A DNA stretch of 64,000 nucleotides from JAJECS01 sp965198185. Lineage in GTDB: Bacteria > Chloroflexota > UBA11872. Location of the stretch: assembly GCA_965198185.1 (NCBI GenBank), contig CBDAOU010000001.1, forward strand, positions 124,001 through 188,000, read 5' to 3'. Shown in pieces: positions 56,146-64,000 of the stretch. The first letter of the stretch is position 1. Every line of letters begins with the position of its first letter. The position numbers and the translations under genes are program-made. The notes under the pieces are model-generated. The model had not been told where the DNA came from and made no database searches. It saw nothing but the letters and a program-made list of their open reading frames with translations.

Positions 56146-58389
56146 CTACGGCGGCAGCGTCTGCAGAAAGTTGACCAGGTTCCAGATGTCGACGAGTGTC
56201 AACGTCTCGCTAAAGGCGGGCATGGCCGTGTCGGCGATGCCGTTTTCGATGAAGCTGTAGAGCTCGCCGTCCGGATGCAGTGGAACGTGAATCGTCAGGT
56301 CCAGCGGCGGCGGATCGAGCCCGGCCGCCAGCGGCCCGTCCCCCTGCCCGCCCGGCCCGTGGCATGCGACGCAGTTGGTTTCGAAGAGCGCGCGTCCGGC
56401 ATCGATGGACTTCTGGCTGGGCGGCACCGGATTGACGGCGTCGGCGATGCTTGGACCGAATTCGGGCGTCGAGATCAAAAGCACTAGTCCGGCCGCCGCG
56501 GCGCCAAAGCCAGAAATCGTCACGCCGCGGCGCGCCACGTCGGCCCAGGCCACCGGCTGCAGCGCGCCGAACGCCAGCAGCAGCCCCAGCCCGGCTAGCG
56601 CGATGGCCCACACGCGGCGCACGTCGTTCGGGGCCGGCGGTGGCGCGCCGCCCACCGCTGAGCCGCCCGGCGTCACGTCGAACCTGAACGGCGCGCGCGC
56701 GTCGAACTCACCGGGTCGCCTGACGACAACCAGCGCTTGCCATCGCCCGACAAGACCGATGAAGTCGCCCGCCACGACATAGCGGCCGTCAGCCTCGGGC
56801 TCGGGACGCAGGTCGCGCTGCCCGATATCCGAGTCCAGGAATTTGAGCTGCAACTCGACGCCGGCGTCGTTCACGGGCTGCCCGCGGTCCTGAAGAGTCA
56901 GGGTGGCGGTGTTGGTGCCCGGCGTTCCCGGCTGAATGCTCAACGCCAGCTCAAGGTCGTCGAGGCGCGTCTCCAGATTGACGCCGCGGGTATCGCCGAG
57001 AGCGACCTGGCGCGCGGGTTCGAGGCTCGTGAGGAGGCCGACCACCGCAACGACGGCGACGCCAAGCAGCACCTCGGCAGCCACCAGGCGCGGCGCCCAG
57101 CGGCCGGCGGCCGTGGGCCGGTCCAGGCTCAAGCGGCGCCGGGTCCAGAGGAGATTGACGCCACCCAATCCGAGCAGGGGCGCCACGAGCACGAGCTTGG
57201 CCACCAGCGCCCAGCCGTAGTCCGTTTGCACCAGGCGGGGCAGCTCGACGATCTGAATCCAGGTGGCAAACGCGCCGGTGATGACCAACGCACCGACCGA
57301 GATCGTGGCAATCGTGGAAAACCGCGCAATCAGGACCCCGAGCATGCGGCGGCGCGGCGCACCATCAAGCGAACGACGGGCGTGCAGCAGCGACAGCAAC
57401 AACGGCGCCAGACCACCGGCCCACACGGCGGCGGTGAGCAGATGCAGCACGTCCGCACTGGTTGCCGCCGCCGAGGATTCCAGAAGCGCCGCCGCGTGGC
57501 TGCCTAACGAGACCGTGACCAGCACTCCCGCGGCGAGTACTCCGACGGGAAGCCAGGCCCACTGCGGCCGCGCCTCGCGGCCGGCGCGCATGAGCGCCAG
57601 TGCCAGGGCTGCGAGGACGATGGCGCGAATGATCCACAGCGTGCCCCACTGGCCCAGGCCGAGCGCGCTGCCGACGGCGCCCACCAGATCGGCCTCGGCA
57701 TCGCCCGCGAGACCCGCCGCCTGGGTCACCAGCAGTCCGACATGGGCGCCGGCGGCGAGGCCGAAGCCAACCCATCCGAGCTCGGCGTAGCGCGATCCCG
57801 AACCGCTGACGCCAACCGCGCGGGCGGCCGGCGCGAAGATCAACGGCACGTGGACCGCGGTGCCAAGCACGAGCATGGCGCCAAGGAGCAGCGCGGCTCG
57901 CAAGACCGGCTCGGCGGGGCTGAGGACCAGCGCGGACGCAGGAGCGCTCGCCAGGTCGACATCGATGGGCTCGCCGACGCTGAAGACGTAGGACCCGCGG
58001 ATCAGGTGGCCGTCGACCACCGACAGGGTGCGCCAGGTGACGACGTACGTGCCGTCAGCGAGCGGCGGCACGCGGACCAGCATGGCGGACCTATTCGAAG
58101 GGTCGACCTGGCTCGGCCCGTCGGTCACCGATGTCCCGGAGGCGTCCAGGACATCGATGCGGCTGAAGCCCGGCTCAAGCCGCTCGGAAAACTCGGCGGC
58201 GACGACCTGTGGCGGCGTGTCAACCGTCGATCCCGCGGCCGGGATCGCTCGCACGAGGTTGGCGTGGGCGCCGGCCGGCATCAGCCCGACGCTGGCGAGC
58301 ACGGCGGCAAGCACGGTCGCTAGTGCCAAGCGACGGGCCGTCGCACGTGACCCATGCCGGCCGGGCTCACGCATCGGACGGGAAAACAC
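56146..58389 (-). CDS. CopC-CopD-cytochrome c fusion, copper handling membrane protein
   Basis: 747 residues. Signal peptide ends AGA|H, leaving H42 as the mature N-terminus, which is the first Cu(II) ligand of CopC. D126 and H128 (VVDGHLIRGSY) complete the CopC site (43-140). A CopD domain of about eight helices follows (158-440, RRRMLGVLIARFSTIATISV type). Next a YtkA/FixH-like beta domain (460-590; TATLTLQDRGQPVNDAGVEL), further helices, and a C-terminal class I cytochrome c with C673-V-A-C676-H677 and axial M723 (DTAMPAFSE). Fusing a haem domain to CopCD suggests copper uptake or delivery coupled to electron transfer, such as for oxidase assembly; this is inference. First gene of a copper-type cluster with the next two. 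Confidence 0.92.
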   Translation of the reverse strand: MFSRPMREPGRHGSRATARRLALATVLAAVLASVGLMPAGAHANLVRAIPAAGSTVDTPPQVVAAEFSERLEPGFSRIDVLDASGTSVTDGPSQVDPSNRSAMLVRVPPLADGTYVVTWRTLSVVDGHLIRGSYVFSVGEPIDVDLASAPASALVLSPAEPVLRAALLLGAMLVLGTAVHVPLIFAPAARAVGVSGSGSRYAELGWVGFGLAAGAHVGLLVTQAAGLAGDAEADLVGAVGSALGLGQWGTLWIIRAIVLAALALALMRAGREARPQWAWLPVGVLAAGVLVTVSLGSHAAALLESSAAATSADVLHLLTAAVWAGGLAPLLLSLLHARRSLDGAPRRRMLGVLIARFSTIATISVGALVITGAFATWIQIVELPRLVQTDYGWALVAKLVLVAPLLGLGGVNLLWTRRRLSLDRPTAAGRWAPRLVAAEVLLGVAVVAVVGLLTSLEPARQVALGDTRGVNLETRLDDLELALSIQPGTPGTNTATLTLQDRGQPVNDAGVELQLKFLDSDIGQRDLRPEPEADGRYVVAGDFIGLVGRWQALVVVRRPGEFDARAPFRFDVTPGGSAVGGAPPPAPNDVRRVWAIALAGLGLLLAFGALQPVAWADVARRGVTISGFGAAAAGLVLLISTPEFGPSIADAVNPVPPSQKSIDAGRALFETNCVACHGPGGQGDGPLAAGLDPPPLDLTIHVPLHPDGELYSFIENGIADTAMPAFSETLTLVDIWNLVNFLQTLPP

Positions 58390-58397
58390 GCTACCTC

Positions 58398-59480
58398 CTA
58401 GGCACGGCGACGACTCCGAACCGCCAGCGCGATGGCACCGGCAGCGGTCACAAGGCCAATGGCGCCCACAACGATGCCAACAATGCCAATGACTCGCGCA
58501 CCCGCAATCGCGTCGAGCGCCTCTTCCGCCGACGCCTGTGAGGTCCTCACCACCCCCTCGAGCTCACGCACGCTGGGGAGCGCGACGGGGAATTGGGCAG
58601 CGGCCCGGGACTGCACCGCGTCGAAGGTGTTCGCGCCGGACTCGAAGCTCTCATCGAACGCCTGACCCTCGATGCTGCCAAGGAACCGGAAGCGATAGCC
58701 ACCGGGCCGCGTCGGGATGAAGTCCGCCGTGTAGCCGCCGGGATGCTCGAACAGCGGCGCAAGCGCCATGACCGTCGACTGACCCGAGGCAATGTGGGTG
58801 ACCTCAACCTGGAGCGTGTCCTCCAGACCGGTCACCGGCTCAGGCGCCGCCGCGTGGCCCTGCGACTGCGCATCGCTCGCCTGCTTCTGATGATCGGAAC
58901 TCCCCTCGCTCACGCCGGCGGCGGCATGGGCCGCGTCGGTGTGCATGCCGCTCGCAATGAGCTGGGGATCTCCGGTGCGGTTGAGAAATACAACCGTGGT
59001 GCCCGGCTGAACGCGAAGCATGTGCGGCGCGGGACCGTCTGCATGCAACTCAATCTCGACGTGGCTTGCCGCCGGCGCCTCACGCGCAACTTCGATTGAC
59101 CCGGCAATGTCGGGGTTGAGGTGACTGTGGTAGGGAATCGTCATCTCCTTGAAGTCATGCGGAATCACTGCTTCGAATGTCTCGCCGTCCTCGAATGCGG
59201 TTGACACGAAGATGCCGCCGTGGGCCATGACGTCCGGCATCTGGCCGCCGGCCAAATCGTGCGACGCCTCGGCCATCGCCGGGCTCCCTGTTCTGGTCAC
59301 CTCAAGGAACACGGCGTTGAGATATCCCTCGTAGGCGGGTTCGTTGAGGAAGCCGACGACAACGTCGAAGCCGGTCGATTCCCGGCCTTCGTGAGCCAGC
59401 GCGCCCGAGGCCGCGGTGGCGGCTAGGGCCACCGCCACCGCTAGCGCTCGGGCCGCGGCGCGCGCGGATTTCCATGGCAT
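58398..59480 (-). CDS. Secreted, membrane-anchored cupredoxin-like protein of the copper cluster
   Basis: 360 residues from ATG 59480, with AGGAG 8 nt upstream. Signal peptide RALAVAVALAATAASGALA; C-terminal helix VIGIVGIVVGAIGLVTAAGA. The outer family domain is split: GFDVVVGFLNEPAYEGYLNA at the start and PVTGLEDTLQVEVTH with YTADFIPTRPGGYRFRFLGS later. In between (about 70-190) lies cupredoxin-like sequence, FKEMTIPYHSHLNPDIAGSI and PHMLRVQPGTTVVFLNRTGD. The usual cupredoxin HC..HP motif reads HSHLNP, so the Cys ligand is missing. A His/Met-rich segment could still bind copper. 8 bp upstream of the CopCD fusion: same operon. Confidence 0.75.
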   Translation of the reverse strand: MPWKSARAAARALAVAVALAATAASGALAHEGRESTGFDVVVGFLNEPAYEGYLNAVFLEVTRTGSPAMAEASHDLAGGQMPDVMAHGGIFVSTAFEDGETFEAVIPHDFKEMTIPYHSHLNPDIAGSIEVAREAPAASHVEIELHADGPAPHMLRVQPGTTVVFLNRTGDPQLIASGMHTDAAHAAAGVSEGSSDHQKQASDAQSQGHAAAPEPVTGLEDTLQVEVTHIASGQSTVMALAPLFEHPGGYTADFIPTRPGGYRFRFLGSIEGQAFDESFESGANTFDAVQSRAAAQFPVALPSVRELEGVVRTSQASAEEALDAIAGARVIGIVGIVVGAIGLVTAAGAIALAVRSRRRA

Positions 59481-59556
59481 GAGCGTTCTCCTGAGTGCGT
59501 GTCTACGGCGGCGCCCGCCAAAGCGGCGCCTGCCGCGAAAGTGGTCGAGGGCTGGA

Positions 59557-59904
59557 TTAGCTCCGGGGCGGTGGATGCGCCGCCAGCGGCGCCCAGGCCG
59601 AGACTCGCGGGACGGTGGTCGCGACACGCCGCGACGTCATGAGCAGCGGGGCCGCGGCCAGCAGCACCGGAAGCACACCGACCAGCAATCCGAACACACC
59701 CTCGGGAAACTCGCCTGAGGACGCCTCTGCATCGGTGGACTGCGGCGCATCGCCGGTCGCGAGGTGCACGTGGCGGTGCCCCTCGTGTCCAGCCGGCACC
59801 TCGACGCCGATCGCCTGCGCGAGCAACACCGTCAGCACCGGCGCCGCCAGGGCAACCAGCGCCGCACGAGCGAGCATGCGTCCACCGACGCTGGAAAGCT
59901 TCAT
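59557..59904 (-). CDS. Small His-rich membrane protein of the copper cluster
   Basis: 115 residues from ATG 59904. A first helix (LARAALVALAAPVLTVLLAQ) is followed by an outer loop with GHEGHRHVHLATGD, a good candidate metal-binding stretch, and a second helix (GVFGLLVGVLPVLLAAAPLL). Family not recognised. Position 76 bp upstream of the cupredoxin-like gene, and the His motif, suggest a part in copper trafficking. Confidence 0.6.
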   Translation of the reverse strand: MKLSSVGGRMLARAALVALAAPVLTVLLAQAIGVEVPAGHEGHRHVHLATGDAPQSTDAEASSGEFPEGVFGLLVGVLPVLLAAAPLLMTSRRVATTVPRVSAWAPLAAHPPPRS

Positions 59905-59989
59905 GGCAACCGAAAATCGCCGGAATCGTTCGCGCCCATCAGCCAAGCTTACTGATGTCGCAAGGCGGTTCCGCGAGCGGCCTTGTGGA

Positions 59990-60289
59990 CTAGACGCGTG
60001 TCGCCATGGCGACGGGTAGCACGACGATCATGGTCGACCGCGATTTGTCGCCAGACGCACCATCACCGCTTGCGGCGAGGTTGGCCCGGATGTGGTCCAT
60101 GACCGCGGCGACTTCGCGCTCGGCCACGCCGATCAGCAAGGTGACGTTGCCGCGCCGGAGGAATCCGCCCGTCGTGTTGATGCGCGTGACGCGGAATTCA
60201 TCTCCAACCAGCGCCGCCTGGACCGTGTTGGCGTCGTCATTCGACAACACGGCCAGCACCATGCGTTCGACGGGAATCTCGGGGAGCAC
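59990..60289 (-). CDS. darA: PII-like cyclic-di-AMP receptor, DarA/YaaQ family
   Basis: 99 residues from GTG 60289. The family signature FRVTRINTTGGFLRRGNVTLLIGVAE is intact (the TTGGFLRxGNxTLLIG block forms the nucleotide pocket), with VLSNDDANTVQAAL at the N-terminus and ALVGDEFRVT before the block. DarA trimers bind c-di-AMP and relay the signal to unknown partners. Its presence implies the cell makes c-di-AMP, seen widely in Firmicutes and Chloroflexota. The middle T-loop region is the short version. Single gene between the copper cluster and an inositol-monophosphatase-like gene. Confidence 0.9.
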   Translation of the reverse strand: MLPEIPVERMVLAVLSNDDANTVQAALVGDEFRVTRINTTGGFLRRGNVTLLIGVAEREVAAVMDHIRANLAASGDGASGDKSRSTMIVVLPVAMATRV

Positions 60290-60330
60290 CGGTCCCTAGG
60301 TGGACGGCGAACTCTCGAAGCTAGCACCGG

Positions 60331-61169
60331 CTAAATCGAGGGGTCAATCCCCCCTGATGCAAAGGGCAGATGCAAGTCGTGGGCATACGCCAGGTCAAGA
60401 ATGGCTTGGTGCAGCCGCCCATTGCTGAACGCGCAGCGCCGACTGTCAGGACCCATGGGGCGCCCGTAGACGTCGGTGGCGCGACCGCCGGCCCGCTCGA
60501 CGATCAGCGACGCCGCCGCCTGATCCCACCACTTGACGTTGCCCAGGAGCGCACCGTCATAGCGGCCGGCAGCCACCCACGCCATCTCGAGGGCGGCGCT
60601 TCCGGTGAGGCGGACGCGATGAAAGGTCTCGGCCGCCGCAACCAGCGCTCCTCGAAGGCGCCTGGAGTCCTCAGTCGACACGCCGGCCTGCGCCCAGGCC
60701 ACGGTCGCCTCAGCGGGATCGTCACGGTCCGTGACGCGCACGGACGCTCCGTTGCACTCCGCAGGACCGTCGGCCACGGCGGCGAACAGCTCGTCGCGCA
60801 CCGGATCGAAGATCACGCCGACGTCGACGCGGCCATTCGACGCGTGCGCCACGCTGACGCAAAACTGCGGCTGACCGCGCGAATAGTTGTCGGTGCCGTC
60901 GAGCGGATCGATGACCCAGACATCGGGCCCCAGGGTGTCGTCGTGGGGGCTTCCTCGGAGAGAATCACGTGGCCGGGAAACTGGGCCTGCAGCACCTCGC
61001 GGATGGCGGCATCCGCGGCCATATCGGCGTCCGTAACCACCGTCCGCTCGCCCTGATAGGTCTTCCAGCGGACGTCAACGGTGCCACCCAGCCGCTGCAT
61101 GAGTTCATGGCCGGCCGCTCGTGCCGCCCGGATGGCGGTCTCAAGCATGGCGGAAGTGTCGGCGGTCAT
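60331..61169 (-). pseudogene. Inositol monophosphatase family, frameshifted
   Basis: From ATG 61169: MTADTSAMLETAIRAARAAG, TVVTDADMAADAAIREVL and HVILSEEAP (the metal-binding Glu). The frame then breaks, and a second frame gives DVWVIDPLDGTDNYSRGQPQ (the D-x-x-D-G-T motif) and NVKWWDQAAASLIVERAGGR (the W-D motif). All catalytic parts are present across the two frames. The break is at GGGGG (60945-60949); one more base restores EEAPHDDTLGPDVWVID. The family dephosphorylates inositol phosphates, PAP or fructose bisphosphate. Probably functional if the break is a homopolymer error. Confidence 0.85.
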
Positions 61170-61353
61170 GGTTCCTGGGCGCCACGCCGGCCGAGGGACA
61201 TCACGATGGTCCCGGGCGCTGCGTACATAGCTCTGAGGGGATTGCCCTTCGGTCTGCCTGACGGCGGCATGATAGACGGCGGCCCGGCCCGAAGCCACGG
61301 TGCGCACGGGGTACGCTAGCGGCCATGCCCCGCACGCATCGAGAGTGCACTCC

Positions 61354-62529
61354 ATGCATCCGCTGACGTTTGCCGATCAAGAGCTCGCCAGTCTCCGAAG
61401 CAAGGGCCTCTGGCGGCCTCTGCGCGTTCTGGAGTCTCCACAGGGTCCGCGAATTCGCATCGGCGGGCAAGACCTGCTGAACATGTCGTCGAACGACTAT
61501 CTCGGGCTGGCCAACGACCCCGAGATGCGGGCCGCCGCCCAAGCCGCGGTGGATGAGTTTGGCGCAGGCGCCGGAGCGGTGCGGACTATCGCCGGGACGA
61601 TGGAAATCCACGAGGCGCTGGAGCGCGAGATCGCCGAGTGGAAGGGTGTGGAAGCGACTTTGGTCTTGCAGTCGGGGTTCGCTGCAAATCTCGGCGCCGT
61701 GGCCTCCCTGGTGGGGCGGGACGACGTGATCCTGAGCGACGAGCTCAACCATGCCAGCATCATCGACGCCTGCCGACTCAGCCGCGCCACCGTCCGCCGC
61801 TTCGCCCACGGCGACGCGGACTCGCTGCGCACGGAGCTGCGGCAATGCGACGGCTACCCGCGCAAGCTCGTGGTGACCGACGGGGTCTTCAGCATGGATG
61901 GCGACATCGCTCCACTGCCCGACCTGGTCGAGGTTGCCGAGGAGTTCGGCGCGATGGTGATGGTCGACGACGCCCACGGCAGCGGTGTGCTCGGCCGGGG
62001 CGGGCGCGGAACGGTGGACCACTTCGGCCTCAAGGGGCGCGTCCACGTGCAGATGGGCACGCTGTCCAAGGCCATCGGCTCGATGGGCGGCTACCTGGCC
62101 GGCTCGCAGACGCTGCGCGACTACCTGATCCATCACGCGCGGCCCTTCCTGTTTTCGACCTCGCATCCACCGGCCGTGGTGGGCGCCACGCGGGCCGCCA
62201 TCGCGATCCTCTCGCGCGAGCCGCAGCGGGTGGAGCTGCTGTGGGAAAACGCCCGCTATTTCAAGGCCGGTCTGGCGGACCTTGGGCTGAATATGGGACG
62301 CAGCGAAACGCCGATCACGCCGGTGATCGTGGGCGAGGCGGAGACGGCCCACGCCTTGAGCGACAAGCTCCGCAGTCTTGGAATATTCGTCCAGAGCGTC
62401 GCGTTTCCGACGGTGGCGCGCGACGCCGCGCGGGCGCGCGTGATGGTGAGCGCCGCGCACAGCCGCGACGATCTGGACGAAGCCATCCGCGCGTTTGCCC
62501 AAGCCGCCGCCGATCTTGGCCTCAACTGA
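61354..62529 (+). CDS. AONS/KBL-type PLP-dependent acyltransferase
   Basis: 391 residues from ATG 61354; earlier in-frame starts are not supported. Alpha-oxoamine synthase pattern: LLNMSSNDYLGLANDPEMRA, GAGAGAVRTIAGTMEIHEAL, ATLVLQSGFAANLGA, SDELNHASIIDACRLSRA, VTDGVFSMDGDIAPLPDLVE, MVDDAHGSGVLGRGGRG and the PLP Lys K239 in MGTLSKAIGSMGGYLAG. The family includes glycine C-acetyltransferase (KBL), BioF and serine palmitoyltransferase; EIHEALE and MDGDIA favour KBL, but BioF is possible. Upstream divergent from the IMP gene. Confidence 0.93.
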   Translation: MHPLTFADQELASLRSKGLWRPLRVLESPQGPRIRIGGQDLLNMSSNDYLGLANDPEMRAAAQAAVDEFGAGAGAVRTIAGTMEIHEALEREIAEWKGVEATLVLQSGFAANLGAVASLVGRDDVILSDELNHASIIDACRLSRATVRRFAHGDADSLRTELRQCDGYPRKLVVTDGVFSMDGDIAPLPDLVEVAEEFGAMVMVDDAHGSGVLGRGGRGTVDHFGLKGRVHVQMGTLSKAIGSMGGYLAGSQTLRDYLIHHARPFLFSTSHPPAVVGATRAAIAILSREPQRVELLWENARYFKAGLADLGLNMGRSETPITPVIVGEAETAHALSDKLRSLGIFVQSVAFPTVARDAARARVMVSAAHSRDDLDEAIRAFAQAAADLGLN

Positions 62530-62631
62530 GGGGCTCGTGCCGCGGACCTACGCCCCGGAATACGGCGCGCGTCAATCGGCGACCTCGGGTCCCAAGTCGA
62601 TCTTCCAGATAGGCAGGATCGAGGAGGTCCG

Positions 62632-63750
62632 GTGCTAGAATCCCGCTCACCTGCGACGGAGGACTTGCCGGCGGTGGCCGATCAGCTCGATGAGTTCCGC
62701 CGCGCGGTGGACGCGTCGGACGATGAGTTGGTTCGGCTGCTGAGCAAGCGCGCGGCCGTCGTCCGTCGAATCGGCGGCCTCAAGGCCGCCGCCTCAAGCC
62801 CGTCATATGCTCCTGATCGCGAGCGGGCGATTCTGGATCGGGTGACCGCGGCCAATCCCGGCCCACTAAGCGCGGCGCACATTCGAGACATCTTTCGCGA
62901 GATCATTTCGGCCTGCCGCAGCCTCGAAGAGCCTGAGCGGGTGGTGTTCTTGGGGCCGGCCTATACCTTCAGCCACGAGGCCGCGCGCACCCATTTCGGC
63001 CGCTCCGCCAGCTATCTCCCGGCGGATTCGTTTCGTGAAGTCTTTGCTCATGTCGAGCGTGGGGACGCAGCCTACGGCCTGGTCCCGGTGGAGAACACGA
63101 CCAGCGGGACCATTGGAGAGACCCTGGACCTGTTTTCGGAGCACGATGTGTCGATATGCGGCGAAGTGGTCGTGCCCATTTCGCACAACCTCATCGCCAC
63201 GGCCATCGAGGACTCATACGCGACAGTTTTTTCGCATGCCCAGGCGCTGCACCAGTGCCGCGACTGGCTGGCGCGGCAACTGCCGACGGCGACGCGGCAC
63301 GAGGTGGCGAGCACGTCCGAGGCCGCGCAGCGGGCCAGCGCCCAGCCCGGCACGGCCGCTATCGGCACGGTGGCGGCCGCCGAGGCGTATGGGCTCATGG
63401 TCGTGCGGCGGCACATCCAGGACATCGCGGCCAACCGGACCCGCTTTTACGTGATCGCACGCCGGCCAGCGAGCCGCACCGGACGGGACCGCACCGCATT
63501 GCTGGTTTCCATCCGCGACCGTGTGGGAGCGCTGCACGACATGCTTGGCATGCTGCGCAGCCACGACGTCAACCTGAGCTACATCCAGTCGCGTCCGTCC
63601 CGCACGAGGCCCGGCGACTACCTGTTCTTCCTTGAGCTGACCGGCCACCCGGACGACGCGAATGTGGAGCGAGCGCTTGACGAGCTCGCCCGGACGAGCG
63701 TGCTCGCTCGCGTGCTTGGCGCCTGGCCGATAGACCCGACGCCGGCCTAA
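62632..63750 (+). CDS. pheA: Bifunctional chorismate mutase/prephenate dehydratase (P-protein)
   Basis: 372 residues from GTG 62632. Residues 15-95 are an AroQ-type chorismate mutase (LDEFRRAVDASDDELVRLLS, KRAAVVRRIGGLK, SAAHIRDIFREIISACRSLE). Residues 100-280 are prephenate dehydratase (FLGPAYTFSHEAARTHFG, GLVPVENTTSGTIGETLDLF, AAIGTVAAAEAYGL, DIAANRTRFYVIAR). Residues 290-365 are the regulatory ACT domain (RTALLVSIRDRVGALHDMLG, LSYIQSRPSRTRPGDYLFFL), which binds phenylalanine. Makes phenylpyruvate from chorismate. The ACT ESRP motif reads QSRP. Confidence 0.95.
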   Translation: MLESRSPATEDLPAVADQLDEFRRAVDASDDELVRLLSKRAAVVRRIGGLKAAASSPSYAPDRERAILDRVTAANPGPLSAAHIRDIFREIISACRSLEEPERVVFLGPAYTFSHEAARTHFGRSASYLPADSFREVFAHVERGDAAYGLVPVENTTSGTIGETLDLFSEHDVSICGEVVVPISHNLIATAIEDSYATVFSHAQALHQCRDWLARQLPTATRHEVASTSEAAQRASAQPGTAAIGTVAAAEAYGLMVVRRHIQDIAANRTRFYVIARRPASRTGRDRTALLVSIRDRVGALHDMLGMLRSHDVNLSYIQSRPSRTRPGDYLFFLELTGHPDDANVERALDELARTSVLARVLGAWPIDPTPA

Positions 63751-63983
63751 CTGGGATTCACAACCCCGGCGCGATGCCGGGGATGCAGGCGGCGCGCCAG
63801 CTCGCGCCGTGCCAGGAAGATGCGGCGGCTGCATCCGGTGCAGCGGAGCCCGACGTCACCGCCCACCCGCGTCACCGTCCATGCATCGGCGCCGCACGGA
63901 TGTGCCTTGCGCATGCGCACGGTCTCTCCCACGGTGAACTGGGGGATGTCGGCAGATGTCGGCGCTCGCGACGACTCGGTCAC
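63747..63983 (-). CDS. DUF951 small protein
   Basis: 78 residues from GTG 63983. Matches DUF951: FTVGETVRMRKAHPCGADAW, TVTRVGGDVGLRCTGCSRRI and FLARRELARRL. The C-x-G-x-D and C-x-x-C residues could bind zinc. DUF951 proteins are common in Firmicutes and Chloroflexota and of unknown function. Its last 4 bp overlap the end of pheA (convergent). Confidence 0.93.
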   Translation of the reverse strand: MTESSRAPTSADIPQFTVGETVRMRKAHPCGADAWTVTRVGGDVGLRCTGCSRRIFLARRELARRLHPRHRAGVVNPS

Positions 63984-64000
63984 GTTGTACGCACGGCATT

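Noticed and set aside
61201..62502. 433-codon minus-strand ORF
   Set aside because: Opposite the AONS/KBL gene, which has intact catalytic motifs.

Overview
The window is about 64 kb of very GC-rich bacterial DNA carrying roughly 45 protein genes and two tRNAs, densely packed on both strands. GTG and TTG starts are common. A DUF951 protein and a DarA-like cyclic-di-AMP receptor (families typical of Firmicutes and Chloroflexota), many phytanoyl-CoA/TauD-type dioxygenases, giant secreted repeat proteins and dispersed GGATTCC...GGAAT hairpins together suggest a Chloroflexota bacterium (SAR202/Dehalococcoidia-like, possibly marine or host-associated). This placement is an inference; there is no rRNA in the window.

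Layout. 0-2 kb: 5' part of a clan-A glycoside-hydrolase-like secreted protein (minus strand, cut by the window edge), an SPFH/prohibitin protein and tRNA-Val(TAC). 2-10 kb: a giant FN3/Calx-beta/LRR/cadherin surface protein flanked by two inverted paralogues of a nine-helix membrane protein, one frameshifted. 10.5-17 kb: tRNA-Phe(GAA), a cyclophilin lipoprotein, and a plus-strand run of two PhyH-type oxygenases, a GrpB protein, a sialidase-fold protein, a TauD-type oxygenase and a methyltransferase. 17-24 kb: a membrane-anchored protein that looks like a stand-alone subtilase prodomain, followed 47 bp later by a giant kexin-type S8 protease (FN3-PPC-S8-P-domain) whose cadherin-like C-terminal half lies in another frame. 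24-30 kb: ABC exporter, HIT protein, an IS481-type transposase remnant between short direct repeats, a frameshifted sugar-isomerase-like gene and a frameshifted glycine-betaine-type binding protein. 30-37.9 kb: coiled-coil protein, RbsD/FucU mutarotase, acetyltransferases, methyltransferases (one fused to a GNAT domain), HAD phosphatase, a membrane protein and an unknown protein. 38-40 kb: a near-identical tandem pair of cyclophilin lipoproteins, the second broken. 40-46 kb: PspC and LiaF-like envelope proteins, RraA-like, lipocalin-like, M24 peptidase, ThDP enzyme and nitrilase. 46-54 kb: NYN nuclease and a 2061-residue secreted protein with 50 RCC1-type repeats. 54-60 kb: MFS transporter, SDR and a three-gene copper-type cluster including a CopC-CopD-cytochrome c fusion. 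60-64 kb: DarA, a frameshifted inositol-monophosphatase-like gene, an AONS/KBL-type PLP enzyme, a bifunctional chorismate mutase/prephenate dehydratase (PheA) and DUF951.

Two themes stand out. First, large modular extracytoplasmic proteins, including a protease whose prodomain appears to be supplied by a separate anchored protein and a 50-repeat RCC1 protein whose proline linkers cut off exactly seven repeats at each end. Second, a high density of single-base frameshifts and one in-frame amber codon. Several lesions can be repaired to the base by comparison with paralogues or family expectation. They may be real gene decay or assembly/sequencing indels, which raw reads would settle.
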